Below, piece after piece: positions 26,075 through 36,296 of a DNA stretch of 64,000 nt. Source of the stretch: Candidatus Nyctobacter psychrophilus (GTDB lineage Bacteria; Vulcanimicrobiota; Vulcanimicrobiia; Vulcanimicrobiales; Vulcanimicrobiaceae); assembly GCA_014305025.1 (NCBI GenBank), contig JACRTY010000036.1, positions 84,097-148,096 of the forward strand. Reading direction: 5' to 3'. Position numbers and translations under genes: made by a program. How positions within the stretch are numbered: the stretch's first letter is position 1; each line of letters opens with the position of its first letter. A model generated the notes under the pieces. That model ran no database searches. It saw only the letters and a list, made by a program, of their open reading frames with translations, and was not told where the DNA came from.

Positions 26075-28799
26075 GACGACCACCACCCTACCCGCTGTCC
26101 CGCGGGAATTCCGCTTGGACAACGGCTTGGAGGTCGTCATCGTGCCGTATGCCGCCGCACCGGTCGCGACGTTGATGGTGCTCTATCACGTCGGGGCGCG
26201 CAACGAGGCCGTCGGTTACACGGGCTCGTCGCACCTGCTCGAGCACATGCTGTTCAAGGGCACGCGCGCGAACAATCGCAAGGTCGGCCGCGCGTTCGCC
26301 GACATCATGAATGAAATCGGCGCAAGCAAAAATGCGACGACGTGGCTGGACCGCACGAACTACTTCGAGACCGTGCCGGTCGAGTTTTTGCCGCTCGCAA
26401 TCGAACTCGAAGCCGACCGGATGCGAAACGCGCTGATCTCCGACGCCGACCGGCGCTCGGAGATGACGGTCGTGCGCAACGAACTCGAACGCAACGACAA
26501 TAGCGCTGCGCGGGTACTGTCCGCCGCGCTCGTCGCCACCGCCTTTCGCGAACATCCCTATCACCATCCCACGATCGGGTGGCGCGACGACGTGGAAAGC
26601 GTGTCGACGGAGCGGCTGCGGGAACTCTACGATACGTACTATTATCCCGACAATGCGACCGTCATCGTCGTCGGCGACGTGGAGATCGAGCGCGCGCTCG
26701 AGCTGATCGAGCGCAGTTTCGGACCGCTCGGACGCGCAACGGCTGCGATTCCGAACGTGCATACGAGCGAACCGCCGCAACTCGGCGAACGGTCGGTGAC
26801 GATCAAACGCCCCGGTGATGAAACGCTGATCGCCTACGCCTTCCATACGCCCGCGGCTTTCGGTCAAACGACGGCGCTGCCGGCCGCCGAGCTGGCGCAT
26901 CGCATCGCGACCGGCGACGACCGTCGCGTCACATACGGCTTGGAAGTCCTGGGACGCATTCTGAGCGGCGGGCGCACGAGCCGGCTCTCACGGGCGCTCA
27001 TCGACGAGCGCTTGGCGCTCGAGGCGTCGGCGTGGAACTGGGCGTCGCGCGATCCCGGTCTTTTTCAGATCGTCGTCACCGTCGCTCCGGGCCAATCGCC
27101 CGACGAGGTGCGCCGCACGCTCGATGCGACGCTCGAAGCCCTCGCCGCGGATGGACCGGATCCCGCCGAGTTGACCCGGGCCAAGAGTCAGATTGCGGTC
27201 CAGAGCGCCTTCGCGCGAGACGGAACGTTCGCGCTCACACAACGGCTTGGCGAGTTCGAAGCGGTCGGAAGCTGGCACCTCGAAGATGACTACGTCGAAC
27301 GCATCGAGGACATAACGGTCGACGACGTGCGGGACGCGGTGCGCACGTTTCTCCACGAAGATAATCGCACGGTCGGCGCGTTCCTTCCAGGAACGCCGCG
27401 AACGATCGATCGCGTGCCGTTCGAAGCGGTCGAGGGGCGACCCGACGTCGCCGTGAGCGTTCCCTCAGTACCGTTGCCGTTACCCGAAGCGATCACCGGC
27501 GGCCATTTTGCCGAGCGCATCGCACGGGTGCGCTTGCCCGGCGGCCTCGATGCCGCGTACATTCACAACGTCGAGAGCGCTACGGTCGTCCTGCGCGGCC
27601 TCTTGGAAGCGGGTCCGGCCTTCGCGGCCGGGCGCCCCTACCTGCCGGCGATCGTGGCGGAGATGCTTGAACGCGGCACGAGCTCCCACGATCGAGTTGC
27701 GATCGAAGAGCGGCTGGAACGGGCCGGCATTCGGCGCGGGTATTTCGTGGACGACGACCCCACGCAGAATTACAACGCCCTGGCCCTGCGTTTTGCGGCG
27801 TCGTGCGCGGTGAGCGATCTCCCCACGCTGCTCGAAACGCTGGCCGAAGAGTTGCGTGAGCCGGTCTTTGACGAACGCGAATTCGAACTCGTGAAGTCGG
27901 AGTCGCTCGGAGCGTTGCGGCTTTTGCGCACGCACACGAACTGGCGCGCCATGCAACGGTTCTTGCAACTCGCGTACGAACCCGGGGACGTCAACGCCGA
28001 ACCGGAACTCGATGCGCTGTTGGCCGGCGTCGAAGCGCTCGACTTGGACGAGGTACGCCGCTATTATGCCGCGACGATCGTGGGAGCGCCGGCGCTGCTC
28101 AGTGCCGCCGGCGCGACACCGCCTTCGACGTTCGAGCGACTGGCGACACAGGCGCTCGGCGCCTTGCCGCTGCGGCCGATCGAAGCCATGTTTCCCGCCC
28201 CAGCCGTGCACGAGCGTCGGCCCCGCGACGTGCGCGAAAACGTCGAACTGGAACGCAAGACCAGCGTCGACATCGTGATGGGTCGCGCGACGTCGCTGGT
28301 ACGCCGCGACGATTCGTATCTCGCCGCCACGATTGCGAACGGTATCCTCGGGCAGTCGACCCTCAGCTCACGCTTAGGCTTACAACTCCGCGACCGCGAA
28401 GGCCTGACCTATGGTGTAACCAGCGGCTTCTTGGCCGCCGGCCGCTTACCGGGACCCTGGCGCATCGGCGTGACCGTAAACCCCGCCAACGTGGAGCACG
28501 CGATCGACTCGGCACGCGCGGTGCTGCGCGCCTACGCGCACGACGGTCCGACGCCGCGCGAACTCGACCAGCAGCGCAACTCCATGTCGGGTGCGCATCG
28601 GGTCGCGCTCGGCACGAACGGCGGCATCGCCGCGCAGCTCGAACGCATGACCTACTACGCGCTGGGCGACGATTACGTCGATACCTATCGGGAGCGGCTG
28701 GCTGCCGTTTCGCAGGGCGACGTTCGCGCGGCGATCGCGGCGCATCTCGACGAGCGCAACCTCGTCATCGTGGCCGCGGGGACGCTCAAGGCCCAATAA
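26073..28799 (+). CDS. M16-family zinc metallopeptidase, double-domain (pitrilysin-like)
   Basis: 908 residues, two tandem M16 halves. The inverted zinc motif HLLEH is at residues 54-58, with the distal Glu of the first half in EMTVVRNELERND. The second half (from about residue 470) has no HxxEH and ends with the substrate-binding R/Y pattern in LQLRDREGLTYGVTSGF. No signal peptide is obvious, so it is cytosolic or exported by another route. The ATG start is head-to-head with the FTR1-like gene. It probably degrades small peptides or processes presequence-like substrates. Confidence 0.92.
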   Translation: MTTTTLPAVPREFRLDNGLEVVIVPYAAAPVATLMVLYHVGARNEAVGYTGSSHLLEHMLFKGTRANNRKVGRAFADIMNEIGASKNATTWLDRTNYFETVPVEFLPLAIELEADRMRNALISDADRRSEMTVVRNELERNDNSAARVLSAALVATAFREHPYHHPTIGWRDDVESVSTERLRELYDTYYYPDNATVIVVGDVEIERALELIERSFGPLGRATAAIPNVHTSEPPQLGERSVTIKRPGDETLIAYAFHTPAAFGQTTALPAAELAHRIATGDDRRVTYGLEVLGRILSGGRTSRLSRALIDERLALEASAWNWASRDPGLFQIVVTVAPGQSPDEVRRTLDATLEALAADGPDPAELTRAKSQIAVQSAFARDGTFALTQRLGEFEAVGSWHLEDDYVERIEDITVDDVRDAVRTFLHEDNRTVGAFLPGTPRTIDRVPFEAVEGRPDVAVSVPSVPLPLPEAITGGHFAERIARVRLPGGLDAAYIHNVESATVVLRGLLEAGPAFAAGRPYLPAIVAEMLERGTSSHDRVAIEERLERAGIRRGYFVDDDPTQNYNALALRFAASCAVSDLPTLLETLAEELREPVFDEREFELVKSESLGALRLLRTHTNWRAMQRFLQLAYEPGDVNAEPELDALLAGVEALDLDEVRRYYAATIVGAPALLSAAGATPPSTFERLATQALGALPLRPIEAMFPAPAVHERRPRDVRENVELERKTSVDIVMGRATSLVRRDDSYLAATIANGILGQSTLSSRLGLQLRDREGLTYGVTSGFLAAGRLPGPWRIGVTVNPANVEHAIDSARAVLRAYAHDGPTPRELDQQRNSMSGAHRVALGTNGGIAAQLERMTYYALGDDYVDTYRERLAAVSQGDVRAAIAAHLDERNLVIVAAGTLKAQ

Positions 28800-29274
28800 G
28801 TTCGGGGTGATACGAGGTGACGCGCGGGCGCATGCAGACGCCGGCGTCATGACGTAGCCAAGGGCGTTCGCACGATGCAGACAATTCGCCGCTGGGGACG
28901 CGCACGTCCAACGTAACGCAGACGCGCTTTCCCATACCGGCCAGAGGTACGACCGAAACCCGGCGCGCGAGCTCCGAGATGATGTACAAACCGCGGCCGC
29001 TTTCGGCGTATTCGTCGACCGGTCGCCGGACGTCGAGCGAGAAAGCCGCCGTCGTATCGTGGACCGAGATCTGCGCCCGTCCGTCGGCGCGGCTCAGCTC
29101 GAGACAGACGTTGCCCTTGGCATGGCGAGCAGCGTTGGACAGCAGTTCGCCGACGACGAGTTCTGCCGCGCTGAGCGCTTCTTCCGAATCCGTGTACGCT
29201 CGCAGCGCCGCTGCCGCCGCCTTGCGGGCGCTCCGCGCGGCCTGTACGTCGCCCGCATCCAACGTCCAGCACAT
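28786..29274 (-). CDS. RsbW-like anti-sigma factor/serine kinase (HATPase domain)
   Basis: 162 residues. GHKL ATPase motifs: N-box ELVVGELLSNAARHA, then ISVHDTTAAF and G-box YAESGRGLYIISEL. No histidine phospho-acceptor domain, as expected of RsbW/SpoIIAB-type anti-sigma or switch kinases. The ~40-residue C-terminal tail with MRPRVTSYHPELIGP is not part of the domain. Its 3' end overlaps the convergent protease gene by 14 bp. The partner sigma factor and antagonist are not nearby. Confidence 0.85.
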   Translation of the reverse strand: MCWTLDAGDVQAARSARKAAAAALRAYTDSEEALSAAELVVGELLSNAARHAKGNVCLELSRADGRAQISVHDTTAAFSLDVRRPVDEYAESGRGLYIISELARRVSVVPLAGMGKRVCVTLDVRVPSGELSASCERPWLRHDAGVCMRPRVTSYHPELIGP

Positions 29275-29537
29275 GGTTGTTAGCCTACCCTACAAAATGG
29301 CGCTTTCACCGCTCAGCCGCGCTGCGGAAGCCATCCGGGGACAGCAATGGCCCGTTCCTATAACGGCCGGAACGCCCGGGTGCACGAGCGTCGGTCGCGG
29401 GTAGTTGCGGGAACACCGTGCCGGCACGCGGTGAACGTTGAGCCGAAAGGCTCACCGAGTCGGATGAATTCGTGCCGAATTTCCCCGGTCCAAAAGGCAG
29501 AGGACCCAAGGGACGTTTTGGTCCGGCGGGGGACTTC

Positions 29538-30194
29538 ATGGAGAATCGCATGGACGTTTCAGACTCGATGTCCCCCTCCGCTACGGTCGCGCGGCCTCGC
29601 ATGCGGCTGCAACTGCCCTTCGCGGCAGCGGTACGGCGGCGAGCGAGCGATGTGCCAGAGTGGTTCCGCGGCCTTGCCGTTCTCGCCGGTCTGCTGGCGT
29701 TCGTCGTTGCCTACGTCGTCTATTTAGAACGCATGAGTAGCGACGCAACGGCGCCGGCTTCGGCGGTCTCGTCGTCAGGCGGAGGGTCGCTTGCCTATCG
29801 CTCCATCGATGATGCGCAGTCGGCAGGCAGTACCGGTTTTCAGTTCGTCGGCGGATGGCAGCGCGTCGTCGGAGAGCATGATGGTCGCTTGCACGGAACG
29901 AGCACGCGCAGTTTCCGCATCGGTGCGACCGCTACGCTGGTCTTCGTCGGCCGCTCGGTGCGCGTGTACGGCGTGGGCGGCCCGAACGGCGGGACCGCAG
30001 CCATTACGCTCGACGGGCGTTCGTACGGCACCGCGAGCTTCGCCACCCCACGGAAGCAGGCGAGATTGGTCGTGTTCGACAGTCCTCCGTTGGCGCCGGG
30101 TACTCACCGGCTGTCGCTCATCGTCGCGCCGCCCGCGGCGGGCAGCGTCGGCCGCGGTTACGTGAACATCGACGGCGCTGCGTACCAGCCGTAG
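29538..30194 (+). CDS. single-pass membrane protein with extracytoplasmic beta-sandwich
   Basis: About 218 residues. A basic N-terminus, one helix (FRGLAVLAGLLAFVVAYVVYL) and then a ~170-residue outside domain. Its core (STRSFRIGATATLVFVGRSV, RVYGVGGPNGGTAAITLDGR, PPLAPGTHRLSLIV) resembles galactose-binding-like jelly rolls of carbohydrate-interacting proteins. The ATG at 29538 is preferred because a GGGGG ribosome-binding site lies close upstream; GTG at 29472 is an alternative. Function unknown; wall or polysaccharide binding is a guess. The 29275-29537 gap before it shows no gene. Confidence 0.6.
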   Translation: MENRMDVSDSMSPSATVARPRMRLQLPFAAAVRRRASDVPEWFRGLAVLAGLLAFVVAYVVYLERMSSDATAPASAVSSSGGGSLAYRSIDDAQSAGSTGFQFVGGWQRVVGEHDGRLHGTSTRSFRIGATATLVFVGRSVRVYGVGGPNGGTAAITLDGRSYGTASFATPRKQARLVVFDSPPLAPGTHRLSLIVAPPAAGSVGRGYVNIDGAAYQP

Positions 30195-30252
30195 CGGGGC
30201 CTGGTTTCTGCGGGACGCGAGGTAGCGCACAAAGGCGACCGAAGTTCGCCGC

Positions 30253-31033
30253 GTGACGTGGATTTATCCGATTCCGGTATGGATTTTCGCGCTGTCGGTA
30301 ATCGCCGCCATGTGTTCGGTCGCATGCTTTGCGCATTGGATCGTCCTCCGGCTCGTGCCGACGCGGGAGCTGGTAAAGCACAATAGCGTCGCAGCGGCCA
30401 TCATGGGCATCATCGGCACGGCATACGCCGTGCTGCTGTCCTTCATCGTCGTCGTGATCTGGCAACAATACAATGAATCCGACAGCGTCGCGTCGACCGA
30501 AGCCGGGGCGGTTTCCGATTTGCACCACCTCAGCGATGCGCTTCCGAGCCCGTTGAACGTGACGCTGAAAGCCGAAAGCGACCGGTACGTCAAGCTCATG
30601 ATCGACGTCGAATGGCCGGACATGCAACGCGGGGCATGGAGCCCGCAAGCGCAGCACTTGACGGGCGTCATCGTGCATCAGGTCGCCGACGTCATTCCGC
30701 GCAACCCCGCACAACAGAATGCCGCAGCAAGCCTTGACCATCGCACGCACGTTGCTCGACGCCCGGCGCCAGCGCTTGCACGACAACGAGACGGGCATCC
30801 CGTGGATTCTATGGTCGACCCTATGGTGCGCTGCCGTGGTGACGCTCGGATTCAGTTTCATGTTCGGCGTCGAAAACGCCCGCATCCAATTGACGATGAC
30901 TGCCGCTTTGACCGCCACGATTGCTTTGATGTTCGTGCTGATCGCCGAACTGGATTATCCGTTCCGGGGTGATGCCGGCATCTCGCCGCACAGTTGGTAT
31001 CAGATCCAGCGGCAACTTCACAGCGACCGCTGA
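30253..31033 (+). pseudogene. DUF4239 membrane protein, one frameshift
   Basis: About 259 residues when read across one shift. N-terminal helices (VWIFALSVIAAMCSVACFAH, AYAVLLSFIVVVIWQQY), a loop with DLHHLSDALP, then after a one-base shift near 30733 the frame continues LTIARTLLDARRQRLHD, GIPWILWSTLWCAAVVTLGF, LIAELDYPFRGDAGISP. The LLDAR..RL...GIP..LW and LD.PF.G arrangement is typical of DUF4239. A single indel between two well conserved halves suggests a consensus error rather than decay. GTG start. Function unknown in the family. Confidence 0.7.
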
Positions 31034-31044
31034 TCGCTCACGCC

Positions 31045-31962
31045 TTACGGCGTGATGTCGAAGACACGGCTCTTGCGCAGGTCGTCCACTTCGATTGCCA
31101 TCAGTTGCGCGCGCGTGATCGTTCCGCCCCCCGCGAAGAGGCGCGTCGCGGCCCGTAAGCGCGCGCGGTCGAGCGCATTGCGAACGCTGCGCGCGTTGGC
31201 GAAGTTCGGTTGCTTCATGCGCCGCTCGACGTACTCCAGAAACGTCGCCTGCGCGTTCGTACCGAATTCGTAGTTGAGCCGGCGCAGCATGAGCTGCGCG
31301 ATCGCCATCAGTTCGTCCGCCGTATAATCCGGAAAGTCGATGTGATGGGCGACCCGTGAACTCAAGCCGGGATTGCTCGTAAAGAAGCGTTCCATCGGCG
31401 CTTTGTAACCGGCGAAGATGACCACCACGTCGTCGCGCTGGTTCTCCATCACTTGCAGAAGTATCTCGATTGCCTCGGCGCCGTAGTCGCGCTCGTTTTC
31501 GGGGCGGTACAGATAGTACGCTTCGTCGACGAATAGGACGCCGCCGGTCGCTCGCTTGAGCATGTCTTTGGTTTTAGGCGCGGTGTGGCCGATGTACTGG
31601 CCGACCAAGTCGTCGCGCGTGGCGACCACGACGTGTCCTTTACGCACGTAGCCGAGACGGTGCAGCAGCTGCGCCATGCGCATCGCGACGGTCGTTTTAC
31701 CCGTACCGGGGCGGCCGGTGAACGACATGTGGAGCGGCGGCTTTTCGGCGGCCAGTCCGGCTTGGCGGCGCAAAGTGTCGATCAGGAGCAGGTGCGCAAT
31801 TTCGCGGATGCGTGTCTTGACCGGCCTCAGGCCGATCAGTTCATCATCGAGGTTTTTTAAAACGTCGTCGACGTGCGAGTCGCGATACGCCGCATCGAGG
31901 TCGAAGCGCAAGTCCCTCGTCGCGCTGGCGATCTCTGCGCTGGGTGCGGCTTCCGGCGGCAC
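31045..31962 (-). CDS. cbbX: RuBisCO activase CbbX
   Basis: 305 residues, AAA+ ATPase. Walker [18 protein letters not shown], pore loop region [15 protein letters not shown], Walker [13 protein letters not shown], sensor and arginine-finger region [16 protein letters not shown]. CbbX threads the C-terminal tail of red-type RuBisCO large subunits to remove inhibitory sugar phosphates and is itself activated by RuBP. Third gene of cbbL-cbbS-cbbX, GTG start 6 bp after cbbS. Confidence 0.95.
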   Translation of the reverse strand: MPPEAAPSAEIASATRDLRFDLDAAYRDSHVDDVLKNLDDELIGLRPVKTRIREIAHLLLIDTLRRQAGLAAEKPPLHMSFTGRPGTGKTTVAMRMAQLLHRLGYVRKGHVVVATRDDLVGQYIGHTAPKTKDMLKRATGGVLFVDEAYYLYRPENERDYGAEAIEILLQVMENQRDDVVVIFAGYKAPMERFFTSNPGLSSRVAHHIDFPDYTADELMAIAQLMLRRLNYEFGTNAQATFLEYVERRMKQPNFANARSVRNALDRARLRAATRLFAGGGTITRAQLMAIEVDDLRKSRVFDITP

Positions 31963-31967
31963 GCTTT

Positions 31968-32411
31968 TCAGTCGGCCGCCTTTGACACGCCGTTGCGGTA
32001 GCGTTCCCCGTGCGGCCGCTCCGCAGCGTATGAATGGAGCGTGTAAGCAATGCGGCGATCCGAACGTTCCTGGCGGTCAAGGTGGAAGCCCGGCTCATGC
32101 CCGGGACGTTGGACGATGAAGCTCAGTGCCGTCGTTTGCCGGCCCAGGCGCGCATCGTATGCATTGACCTTGACGTAATCGTTCGCGTGCTCTTCACGCG
32201 CACGCCGGACCTCCTGCATGATGGCGGCCGCGTCGCGCAGATCGAACATGGGCAGCCCGTGCATCTCCCAGTACGAATTCCGCGGGTGCGGATCGTCGGT
32301 GTATTCGATGGAAATGGGCCAGCCGTTGTCGACTGCATACTGGATCTGCTTGACGATCTGCTCGTCGGTCAGCGGCGGTAAGTACGAGAACGTTCCTTGA
32401 GTGAGATGCAT
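31968..32411 (-). CDS. cbbS: RuBisCO small subunit
   Basis: 147 residues. Family core [38 protein letters not shown] and [14 protein letters not shown]. It has the C-terminal extension ([20 protein letters not shown]...) that forms the beta-hairpin of red-type form I enzymes. Start at 32411 follows a GAGGA site and lies 10 bp after cbbL. It caps the L8 core to make L8S8 holoenzyme. Confidence 0.94.
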   Translation of the reverse strand: MHLTQGTFSYLPPLTDEQIVKQIQYAVDNGWPISIEYTDDPHPRNSYWEMHGLPMFDLRDAAAIMQEVRRAREEHANDYVKVNAYDARLGRQTTALSFIVQRPGHEPGFHLDRQERSDRRIAYTLHSYAAERPHGERYRNGVSKAAD

Positions 32412-32421
32412 CTGGAGATCC

Positions 32422-33948
<1,527 letters not shown>

Positions 33949-33950
33949 TC

Positions 33951-34017
33951 ATCATTCCACGATGATCGATAAAAGTCAAATAAGGTAGACGCTGTTAATC
34001 ATAAGTTAAACCTTATT
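33951..34017 (-). promoter_or_regulatory. cbbL promoter and probable CbbR operator
   Basis: On the minus strand, TTGACT (33979-33974) and AATGAT (33956-33951) are separated by exactly 17 nt, a plausible sigma-70-type promoter about 60 bp before cbbL. Overlapping and upstream of the -35 is a perfect 8-bp inverted repeat, AATAAGGT (33979-33986) and ACCTTATT (34010-34017), 23-nt spacer, with TTAACTTATGATTAA inside. AT-rich inverted repeats with T-N11-A half-sites at this position are typical LysR/CbbR sites. The cbbR gene is two genes upstream. Confidence 0.6.
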
Positions 34018-34046
34018 CATCTAATGGCGACTCGATCGCCTCACGT

Positions 34047-34901
34047 TCACGCCGGAAGCGCGTCCTTCGCCATCACCGTCCAGTCGCTCGCGCCGTACCC
34101 GCGCTCGATCAATTCATCCATCTTGGCGGCAATCGCCGGCAGGGCGACGAGGTCGCTTCCGGCGCGCTGTGCCTCATCGAGCATCAAGCGGACGTCTTTG
34201 CGCGCCATCGTCAGTTCCCACGACGGATGGTCGAAGTCGCCTCCGATCAGTCGTGCCGCGCGCGCCGGTATGACCGCACCCGGATTGAAGAAGTCGAAGA
34301 GCGAGACCGCTTCGTGCGGCGCGAGGCCCAGTGCTTTCGCGAGGGCGAGAACATCGGTCAAGCCCGCGGTCACGAACGTCAAAAAGAGATTGCCCATCAG
34401 CTTGAAGGCGGCGGCACGATTGGGCTGCGCTCCGAGATAGAGCAGCTGGCCCGTCATCGGTTCCAACGCGGGGCGCAGCGCATCGAAGCGATCACGCGCA
34501 CCGGAGGCGAGCATGGTTCCGCTCGACTCGAGCGCGTTCTGCGGCCCCATGAAAACCGGCGCATGCAGAAACGGGATGCCGCGCGCATCCCAGCGGGCGA
34601 CGCGCTCTGCCGCCCCGCTCGCCGAGGTCGTCGTGTGGTCGACGATCGCGACGTCGCAGGCGAAGCCGGCGCGAGCGCGCTCGAGTACGTCGTCGACCGC
34701 GTCGTCATCGGAGAGCGTCAGGTGAATGCGTTTTGCACCGCAGGCGGCATCCGCGGGATCGGCGGCGACCTGCGCGCCGTCGGCTTGCAGCGACCGCGCC
34801 TTTTGCGGCGTGCGGTTCCACACGCGCACGTCCTCGCCGCGGCGGCGCAGGGCGCGCACGAATCCCGCTCCCAATAATCCGGTCCCGAACCAAGCGATCA
34901 C
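34047..34901 (-). CDS. NAD(P)-dependent beta-hydroxyacid dehydrogenase (tartronate semialdehyde reductase-like)
   Basis: 284 residues. N-terminal Rossmann dinucleotide site WFGTGLLGAGFVRAL and VWNRTPQKA, substrate loop VDHTTTSASGA, catalytic-lysine region FKLMGNLFLTFVTAGLTDVL (Lys followed by the conserved Asn), and KDVRLMLDEA in the all-helical C-terminal domain. Family includes 3-hydroxyisobutyrate dehydrogenase, GlxR and succinic semialdehyde reductases. Its position between cbbR and cbbL suggests glyoxylate/glycerate salvage from photorespiratory 2-phosphoglycolate, but this is inference. The 11-bp gap from cbbR suggests co-transcription. Confidence 0.8.
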   Translation of the reverse strand: MIAWFGTGLLGAGFVRALRRRGEDVRVWNRTPQKARSLQADGAQVAADPADAACGAKRIHLTLSDDDAVDDVLERARAGFACDVAIVDHTTTSASGAAERVARWDARGIPFLHAPVFMGPQNALESSGTMLASGARDRFDALRPALEPMTGQLLYLGAQPNRAAAFKLMGNLFLTFVTAGLTDVLALAKALGLAPHEAVSLFDFFNPGAVIPARAARLIGGDFDHPSWELTMARKDVRLMLDEAQRAGSDLVALPAIAAKMDELIERGYGASDWTVMAKDALPA

Positions 34902-34912
34902 GTGATCTCCCG

Positions 34913-35800
34913 TTAAGCATCCGTCGAGGTAAAATCGCCGGCGGTGCGCAGATAGTCAACGAACCGGGCTGCCGGCGACGACAATTCCCGCTCTGCGCTC
35001 GCGACGAGGTGCCACGGTCGCGGCAACGGCGTCACGGGCGTCGCAATGATGTCGATCACCCCATCCGCCAGCTCGCGCGCGATCCCTTCGCGCGCGAGCA
35101 ACGAGACGCCGAGGCCCACGCGGATGCACTCGCGGATCGCACCGTTCGAACCGATCGTGAGCCGTGGCGGATCGATGGCCAGCGCCGTGAAAAACTCTTC
35201 GGTCGTCGTTCGCGTTCCCGAACCCGATTCGCGCAGGAGCCACGTTTCGCGCGCGAGCGCCTCGATGTCGTGCGCGCCCGTGTGAGCGGGACCGACGACG
35301 ACCAGTTCGTTCCCGCGAGTCGCCAACGTTTGAAAGGCGCGGCCGAGCGGCGGCCGTCCCGCAAGCACGAGTTCGACCTCCCAGTGCGCGAGAAAATCCC
35401 AGACGCGACTGCGGTTGGCGACCTCGAGTTCGATCTCGCCGGTACCCTCGCGTTGCCCGAAGCCTTGGATCAGTTGGGGCAACAGATGCTCCGCCGCCGT
35501 GGTCACGGCAGCCATCCGGACGCGTCCGGCGCGAGCGGTCTGGGCCGCCCGCGCTTCTTCCAGTCCTTCGGCGATGAGCGACAGGACGCGGCGCGCGTAG
35601 CGCTCGAGTGCTTTGCCCGATGCCGCCAGCCGCAAGGTGCGGCCGTCGCGCTCGAAGAGGGGGGCCCGAACCTCGCGCTGCAGCGTCGCGAGCGCCGAGG
35701 AGACCGCCGGCTGTGAGACATTTTGACGCTCCGCCGCCGCCCGCACGGAGCCGGCATCGATGACGTCCAGGAAGGTCTGAAGCTGATGAAGCGAAGGCAT
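34913..35800 (-). CDS. cbbR: LysR-family regulator, probable CbbR
   Basis: 295 residues. N-terminal winged helix: LHQLQTFLDVIDAGSVRAAA, NVSQPAVSSALATLQREV, LFERDGRTLRLAASGKAL. The C-terminal effector domain (RVRMAAVTTAAEHLLPQLI onward) is typical of CbbR, which senses RuBP, NADPH or related metabolites. It is flanked by all the Calvin genes and diverges from rpe-fba-prk, the standard location for cbbR. Start ATG at 35800 overlaps an AT-rich element (AAATAATCGCTTATCATT) that may be its own operator. Confidence 0.88.
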   Translation of the reverse strand: MPSLHQLQTFLDVIDAGSVRAAAERQNVSQPAVSSALATLQREVRAPLFERDGRTLRLAASGKALERYARRVLSLIAEGLEEARAAQTARAGRVRMAAVTTAAEHLLPQLIQGFGQREGTGEIELEVANRSRVWDFLAHWEVELVLAGRPPLGRAFQTLATRGNELVVVGPAHTGAHDIEALARETWLLRESGSGTRTTTEEFFTALAIDPPRLTIGSNGAIRECIRVGLGVSLLAREGIARELADGVIDIIATPVTPLPRPWHLVASAERELSSPAARFVDYLRTAGDFTSTDA

Positions 35801-35835
35801 AAATAATCGCTTATCATTCCGTGAGAAACTTGTAT

Positions 35836-35864
35836 TTGACTTCTATTGGTTACGCTGCCATGAT
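35836..35864 (+). promoter_or_regulatory. promoter of rpe-fba-prk operon, paired with the cbbL promoter
   Basis: TTGACT (35836-35841), 17 nt, CATGAT (35859-35864): the same -35 and spacing and nearly the same -10 as the cbbL promoter. Upstream, CTTATCATT at 35810-35818 resembles CTTATGATT in the cbbL operator. Transcription would begin about 35871, giving a leader of ~40 nt with GGGGGG before the rpe ATG. Confidence 0.5.
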
Positions 35865-35912
35865 GCCGGGACCTCGACGGCACGTCGAGGCTGGCTTGGT
35901 TGGGGGGTTGCC

Positions 35913-36293
35913 ATGAGGAGCACCGTGGAGTTCGAAGCTGCGTCAACCGCGGTTACGTCGCGAACCACGGGCGTGTTCGCGTCGCTGTTGAGTGGCGATT
36001 TCGGGCGCCTGGCCGAGCAAGTCGGCGAACTGCTGCTCATGGGCGTCGATCCCGGATTCGGCGGCCAAGCGTTCATCGAAGCGGTCGCACCGAAGATTGG
36101 TGCCGCACGGCGGCTCATTACCGCGCACCACAGCCGCGCCAAGATTAACATCGACGGCGGCGTCAAGCCCGACAACGCGCGCCGGCTCGCCGATGCCGGG
36201 GCCGATTACCTCGTCGTCGGCTCGGCCCTCTTCGGGGACGCCGGCATCTCCGCGTGCGCGGGCCGTTTGCGCGCCGCGCTGATGGGAGGCTGA
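35913..36293 (+). pseudogene. rpe: ribulose-phosphate 3-epimerase with large internal deletion
   Basis: 126 residues instead of ~220. Residues ~20-37 (VFASLLSGDFGRLAEQVG) match the first strand and helix of the epimerase (IAPSLLSADFxRL). The next residues jump straight to LLLMGVDPGFGGQAFIE and continue to the normal C-terminus (INIDGGVKPDNARRLADAG, LVVGSALFG). About 110-120 residues are missing in frame, including the DVMDG Asp and the metal-binding histidines, although the second catalytic Asp (IDGG) remains. The barrel cannot fold normally. In frame with good ribosome-binding site, so it is translated, or it is a collapsed assembly. Confidence 0.75.
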
Positions 36294-36296
36294 GTG

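Noticed and set aside
34047..34901. 6-phosphogluconate dehydrogenase of the pentose phosphate pathway
   Set aside because: At 284 residues it is too short and lacks the long helical C-terminal domain; it belongs to the beta-hydroxyacid dehydrogenase branch.
35896..35911. TTGG-N8-TTGC pattern just before rpe as another sigma-54 promoter
   Set aside because: It lacks the CAC of the -24 element and lies only 1-2 bp before the rpe start codon; the TTGACT/CATGAT promoter upstream explains the operon better.
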